DNA from: Woeseiaceae bacterium
Lineage (GTDB): Bacteria; Pseudomonadota; Gammaproteobacteria; Steroidobacterales; Woeseiaceae
Direction of reading: 5' to 3'
NCBI GenBank assembly: GCA_022866645.1
Contig: JALHUQ010000328.1
Coordinates: 1 to 17,211, forward strand
DNA length: 17,211 nucleotides
Part shown: positions 13,664 through 17,211 of the stretch, piece after piece
How the letters are laid out: every line of letters starts with the position of its first letter
Numbering within the stretch: position 1 is the first letter of the stretch
Translations under genes and position numbers: made by a program
The notes under the pieces: generated by a model
Database searches by the model: none
Told to the model about the DNA's origin: nothing
The model's input: the letters and a program-made list of their open reading frames with translations, nothing else

Positions 13664-15175
13664 ATGGAGCAGAGCCGACTAGACTGGCCCAGTTTTGGGC
13701 TATGCGCTGCGATAATTCTCTTCACAGCCATTCCCCTGATCGCCTTTCCAGTCGAATCCAGTGCTTTTCTCGAGGCCCTGTACGCTTACATCGCGAACGA
13801 ATTCGGCGTTCTTTACTTGCTGGCGAGTGTCGCTGCCATCGGTTTTCTCGCCTGGCTGGCTTTCGGCCCTTACGGCAAGGTGCGTCTTGGCGACGACGAT
13901 GGCGAACCCGAATTCAGCGAGCTCAGTTGGGTGGGTATGTTGTTCTGCGCCGGCGTGGGTGCCGGACTGTTGTACTGGTGCGGCGTTGAATGGGCCTTTT
14001 ACTACGACGCGCCACCCTTTGCTGCGGCACCCCGCAGCGCCGAGGCCGCGGAGTGGGCGTCCACTTACGGGCTGTTTCACTGGGGCTTCACCGCATGGGC
14101 GTTCTACTGTTTGCCAGCCGTTGCTATCGCCTACCCCTATTACTCGAAGAAGCTCGACGTCCTGCGTTTCAGCGTTAGCTGCCACTGGTTTTTGCGAGGC
14201 AAGGAACATGGCCCGATGGCGCGATCGATCGATTTCCTGTTTATGATCGCGTTGCTTGGCGGCGCTGCGTCCAGTCTCGGTTTCTCAACGCCGATGATCG
14301 CCGCAACTATCGGCTGGCTATTCGACATCGAGCCGAACAATACCCTGGAAATTGCCGTCGTTGGTTTGTGCATACTCCTGTTCGCCGGCAGCGTCTGGCT
14401 TGGCCTCAATAAAGGCATCAAGCGCCTGAGTGACATCAACGTTGTGCTCGCATTCGGATTGCTGGCCTTCATATTATTTGCGGGACCGACCGTCTTCCTG
14501 TTGAAGACCAGCCTCAACAGCCTCGGGGTCATGGCAGATAATTTCCTGCGCATGAATTTCTGGACAGATCCGTTTACCGATTCAGGGTTCGTCGAGAACT
14601 GGACCATATTCTATTGGGCCTGGTGGATCGCATTCGCGCCCTATGTCGGCCTGTTCGTGACCCGGATATCCCGGGGCCGAACTCTCCGGCAGATGATTAC
14701 CGGTATGCTCGTCTGGGGCTCCATCGGCGGCTGGCTGTTTTACATGATCATGGGCAACTACGGCCTGTTTCTCGAGCTCAGCGGCACGCTCGATTTCACA
14801 GGTATCATGAAAGCGCAAAGCGGCAATGCTGCGATCGTAGCGATGTTGGAAACGCTGCCGATGGCGGCCGTCGTGATCGGCCTGTTTTCGGTTATTGCCA
14901 TCATCTTCGCCGCGACGACCTACGACTCGGCTTCTTACACGCTGGCCTCAAGCGCGACGCTGCATTTGAAGGCCGGCGATGACCCCGCTCGCTGGCATCG
15001 CGTTTTCTGGGCTTTCGCACTCGGCGTGATGCCGGTCGCGTTAATGTTGCTTGATGGTAACTTGCGCCCCATTCAGGTCATCTTGCTCGTCGTTTCACTG
15101 CCTATCCTGCTGGTCGGAGTCGTGATGTCGGTTGCACTCGTCAAGACCTTGAGGGCTGATCATGTCGTTTCTTGA
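13664..15175 (+). CDS. BCCT-family transporter (betaine/carnitine/choline type)
   Basis: This 503-residue polytopic inner-membrane protein has about twelve hydrophobic segments. The BCCT signature lies at about 312-341: NWTIFYWAWW, then APYVGLFVTRISRGRTLRQ. The GAGVGAGLLYWCGVEWAFYY region (96-114) corresponds to the helix holding the ion and substrate site, and FHWGFTAWAFY (138-148) to the aromatic box that cradles quaternary ammonium groups. Family members take up or exchange glycine betaine, choline, carnitine or related zwitterions, driven by Na+ or H+ or by exchange. The N- and C-terminal tails are short, unlike the long sensory tail of osmoregulated BetP, which suggests nutrient uptake rather than osmotic control (inference). 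A G-rich ribosome site (GGGGG) precedes the ATG. The gene's last 14 bp overlap the TPR-protein gene. Confidence 0.95.
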   Translation: MEQSRLDWPSFGLCAAIILFTAIPLIAFPVESSAFLEALYAYIANEFGVLYLLASVAAIGFLAWLAFGPYGKVRLGDDDGEPEFSELSWVGMLFCAGVGAGLLYWCGVEWAFYYDAPPFAAAPRSAEAAEWASTYGLFHWGFTAWAFYCLPAVAIAYPYYSKKLDVLRFSVSCHWFLRGKEHGPMARSIDFLFMIALLGGAASSLGFSTPMIAATIGWLFDIEPNNTLEIAVVGLCILLFAGSVWLGLNKGIKRLSDINVVLAFGLLAFILFAGPTVFLLKTSLNSLGVMADNFLRMNFWTDPFTDSGFVENWTIFYWAWWIAFAPYVGLFVTRISRGRTLRQMITGMLVWGSIGGWLFYMIMGNYGLFLELSGTLDFTGIMKAQSGNAAIVAMLETLPMAAVVIGLFSVIAIIFAATTYDSASYTLASSATLHLKAGDDPARWHRVFWAFALGVMPVALMLLDGNLRPIQVILLVVSLPILLVGVVMSVALVKTLRADHVVS

Positions 15176-16952
15176 CGAACTTAAGCGCCGCAATGTTTTT
15201 CGCGTAGGAATCGCCTATGCGTTTGCGTCCTGGCTGTTGTTACAAATCATCGATGTTGTCGTTCCGATCATCGAAGCACCCGAGTGGGTTTCAAAGGCCA
15301 TCCTGTTACTGATTGCCGTCGGCTTTCCGCTGGCCTTGCTGTTCGCGTGGGCGTTTGAGCTGACTGCAGAAGGACTCAAGTTCGAGCGCGACGTCGATCG
15401 CTCCCAGTCCATTGCGCCGAAGACCGGGCGCAATCTCGATCGGGCGATCATCGGTATTCTGGTCATTGCTGTTACGCTCTTCGCACTCGACAAATTCATC
15501 TGGTCGGTCGCTCCCAGCGACGACGAAGTAACATCAAAACGATCAATAGCGGTGTTGCCCTTCGTGAATATGTCCGGAGATCCGGAGCAATCGTTCTTCT
15601 CCGACGGCATCTCCGAGGAAATTCTCAACACGCTCGTTCGCGCAGAGGGCATCAGTGTTGCGTCACGAACTTCCTCGTTCAACTACAAGAATCACGAGCA
15701 GAGCATTCCCGTAATCGCCGAAGAGTTGGGCGTACTCTTCGTTCTCGAAGGCAGCGTACGAAAGTCGGGTGATCAATTACGAATCACGGCGCAATTGATC
15801 GATGCCGAAAACGACCGGCACCTGTGGTCCGAGACTTATGACCGGGGCATCGCGGATATTTTTGCGGTGCAGAGCGATATTGCCAATTCCATCACAGCCG
15901 CAATTTATGACGAGCTGGGTATCGCCCGCAAGACAGAGATATTCGTCAAGACGCTGACTGAGAATATGACGGCCTACGATTTGTACCTGAAGGGCTCACA
16001 AGCGTTCTTGCACCGCTTAACCCTTCGGGACATTCAGAATGGCAAGGTGTGGCTGGAACAGGCTGTCGCCACGGACCCCGGCTTTGCTGCCGCCTGGGAA
16101 GCGCTGGCAGCGGTCTATTCCGTAATGCCTTTCTGGGGAGACCACGAAAAGTCTCTGGAAGAATATGTTCGACTATCGAACGAGGCGGCCGATCGCGCTC
16201 TGCTGCTCGACCCGGATCTCGCCTTAGCGTTGGGAATCAAGGCCTCAAATACTACGTCCTTGCCGCCTTATGATTTTTCGTTGGCGATGGATCTTTATGA
16301 CGCCGCCCTGGCCAAAGACCCGTTGAGCACCACCCTGCTTCATTGGCGGGCCAGCTTGCAATTGCTGGCGGGATTCATTGACGACGGCCTGGCCGGTCAA
16401 AAGCGTTGCCTGGAAATCGACCCCGCCTACCTGAATTGTGTTCTCTACGCCGAGCAAGCGTTGTACGTATTGGGCAAAAATCGGGACGCGGCGGCTCTTG
16501 GCGAGCAATCCTTCGAGAAGACGACCTGGTCACACGTCAACACTGTGCGCGTGCCAGAATACCTGCTCGCAGGAAATCGACTGGCCGCATTGATCATCGC
16601 CAGCCGCATTAACGGACTGGAAGGAGCTCCGAACTACGAATTTGTATTTGCGCTGGAAAACCCCCGCGAAGATCACAGTGAGGGACTTCGCAAGTACGAC
16701 GCCTGGGCAGAGGAAAACAATGTGGATCTAGCGCCCTACCCGGAGATTATGGCCGCTTTCGGTGCTTATGATCGGGTTGACAACCAATTTGACTCCGAGT
16801 TGTGGTATTGGCTGCCGATGTACAGCGACTTCCGGCAATCGCATCAGTTCAAAGACATGTTGCGCAAGATGGGCGTCTATGATTATTGGCTGGCTCGAGG
16901 CTTTCCGCCGCAGTGCCGGCCTGTCGGCAATGACGATTTTGAATGTGACTAG
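15162..16952 (+). CDS. Membrane-anchored TolB-like/TPR-repeat protein
   Basis: This 596-residue protein begins with FLDELKRRNVFRVG and has membrane helices at about 15-34, 44-66 and 94-115. A TolB/FlgO-like alpha/beta domain follows at about 128-235 (IAVLPFVNMSGDPEQSFFSDGISEEI, then VLEGSVRKSGDQLRITAQLIDA and HLWSETYDRG). The rest is degenerate tetratricopeptide-type helices (for example AWEALAAVYSV, ALLLDPDLALALG, LEIDPAYLNCVLYAEQAL). In relatives this output half is often joined to adenylate-cyclase or DNA-binding domains; here membrane helices replace them. The function is unknown and is probably assembly or sensing at the membrane. GAGGG (15151-15155) lies 6 bases before the ATG. The start overlaps the transporter gene by 14 bp, so translation is likely coupled. 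The C terminus holds two cysteines (QCRPVGNDDFECD). Confidence 0.88.
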   Translation: MSFLDELKRRNVFRVGIAYAFASWLLLQIIDVVVPIIEAPEWVSKAILLLIAVGFPLALLFAWAFELTAEGLKFERDVDRSQSIAPKTGRNLDRAIIGILVIAVTLFALDKFIWSVAPSDDEVTSKRSIAVLPFVNMSGDPEQSFFSDGISEEILNTLVRAEGISVASRTSSFNYKNHEQSIPVIAEELGVLFVLEGSVRKSGDQLRITAQLIDAENDRHLWSETYDRGIADIFAVQSDIANSITAAIYDELGIARKTEIFVKTLTENMTAYDLYLKGSQAFLHRLTLRDIQNGKVWLEQAVATDPGFAAAWEALAAVYSVMPFWGDHEKSLEEYVRLSNEAADRALLLDPDLALALGIKASNTTSLPPYDFSLAMDLYDAALAKDPLSTTLLHWRASLQLLAGFIDDGLAGQKRCLEIDPAYLNCVLYAEQALYVLGKNRDAAALGEQSFEKTTWSHVNTVRVPEYLLAGNRLAALIIASRINGLEGAPNYEFVFALENPREDHSEGLRKYDAWAEENNVDLAPYPEIMAAFGAYDRVDNQFDSELWYWLPMYSDFRQSHQFKDMLRKMGVYDYWLARGFPPQCRPVGNDDFECD

Positions 16953-17149
16953 CGGCTGCCAGCATCACCGCCCATCGATTCAGAAATCTGTGACGTGTCA
17001 GTAGCTTCATACTGCTGATACAGGGATAATTCGGCATGCCGAAAAGACCGGATCACGTCGAGCAGTTGGGTTGCCAGTGTGTCGCTCTCTTCCCAGAGTG
17101 CCGGGTGTTTGTATGAAATTCCACTCGACGGATATTGAAGGCGCCTACC
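16949..17149 (-). other. Minus-strand open frame without a start codon, possible gene remnant
   Basis: About 66 codons are open on the minus strand, from just after a TAA (17152-17150) to a TAG (16951-16949) that overlaps the TPR gene's stop. The peptide has an ordinary protein-like composition, for example HPALWEESDTLATQLLDV and FRHAELSLYQQYEATDTSQ. No ATG or GTG lies near its upstream end, and it runs through the start of the RmlC-like gene on the other strand. It may be the tail of a decayed convergent gene or simply chance. The 160-bp gap it covers otherwise shows only a weak GATAAT (17025-17030) as a possible -10 element. Confidence 0.3.
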
Positions 17150-17211
17150 TTATTGAGTGGGCGCCCTTGACAGATCAACGTGGCTATTTCGCAGAAATCC
17201 GTTCCGATGAA
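17113..17211 (+). CDS. rfbC: RmlC-like dTDP-4-dehydrorhamnose 3,5-epimerase, N-terminal fragment (3' end outside window)
   Basis: The first 33 codons run to the window edge. The peptide IEGAYLIEWAPLTDQRGYF followed by AEIRSDE carries the N-terminal hallmark of RmlC-family sugar epimerases: a G-x-x-L-I-E strand, a D-x-R-G-x-F-x-E turn, and an acidic segment that contacts the nucleotide sugar. The full protein should be about 180 residues. RmlC epimerises dTDP-4-keto-6-deoxyglucose on the way to dTDP-rhamnose. A related cupin such as a 3,4-ketoisomerase cannot be excluded from the fragment. The ATG at 17113 has no strong ribosome site; an in-frame GTG at 17098 is an alternative. It suggests that a polysaccharide or sugar-nucleotide locus begins here. 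Confidence 0.7.
   Translation, partial: MKFHSTDIEGAYLIEWAPLTDQRGYFAEIRSDE

Noticed and set aside
1..17211. CRISPR arrays, insertion sequences, tRNA or rRNA genes and riboswitches
   Set aside because: I saw no regularly spaced direct repeats, transposase genes, cloverleaf or rRNA-like sequence, or recognisable riboswitch cores.

Overview
The window reads as chromosomal DNA from a free-living, probably marine, gammaproteobacterium. GC is moderately high (my estimate, mid-50s percent), genes are tightly packed, and the housekeeping genes (hemB, aroE, gor, prlC, xthA, tag) are of proteobacterial type. The membrane-anchored TolB-like/TPR protein beginning FLDELKRRNVFRVG, the ECF sigma/DUF3379 pair and the secreted S8 protease would fit Woeseiaceae or Chromatiales relatives. 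That placement is inference; no rRNA or tRNA lies in the window.

Left part (1-3803): the 3' end of a secreted subtilisin-like protease converges on a minus-strand block. Read in the direction of transcription, the block is ECF sigma factor, DUF3379 anti-sigma factor, then a small secreted Cys/Glu/Gly-rich protein with seven EGSCG motifs, then a strong Rho-independent terminator. Tag (3-methyladenine glycosylase I) and a four-helix membrane protein follow on the same strand. The EGSCG protein matches the architecture of HvfA-type oxazolone/thioamide RiPP precursors (copper-binding metallophores). Here it has no modification enzymes beside it and sits 61 bp behind a sigma/anti-sigma pair. This is the most interesting part of the window.

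Middle (3940-11180): hemB and aroE form a tight pair (aroE starts at TTG), converging on gor (GTG start). Divergent from gor run prlC and xthA, joined by a GTGA overlap, then an HD-domain metal-dependent phosphohydrolase with its own likely promoter. A small four-helix membrane protein converges on it.

Right part (11847-17211): an apparent four-gene operon encodes a short-chain dehydrogenase, a zinc-free quinone-oxidoreductase-type MDR enzyme, a BCCT betaine/carnitine/choline-type transporter and a membrane TolB-like/TPR protein. Spacings are 27 bp, 23 bp and a 14-bp overlap. This could be an uptake-and-oxidation unit for a quaternary amine or another organic solute. The window ends in the first 33 codons of an RmlC-like sugar epimerase, possibly the start of a surface-polysaccharide locus. 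The 160-bp gap before it contains an unexplained minus-strand open frame with no start codon.

No tRNA, rRNA, CRISPR array, insertion sequence or riboswitch was recognised, and no gene-free stretch exceeds about 160 bases.
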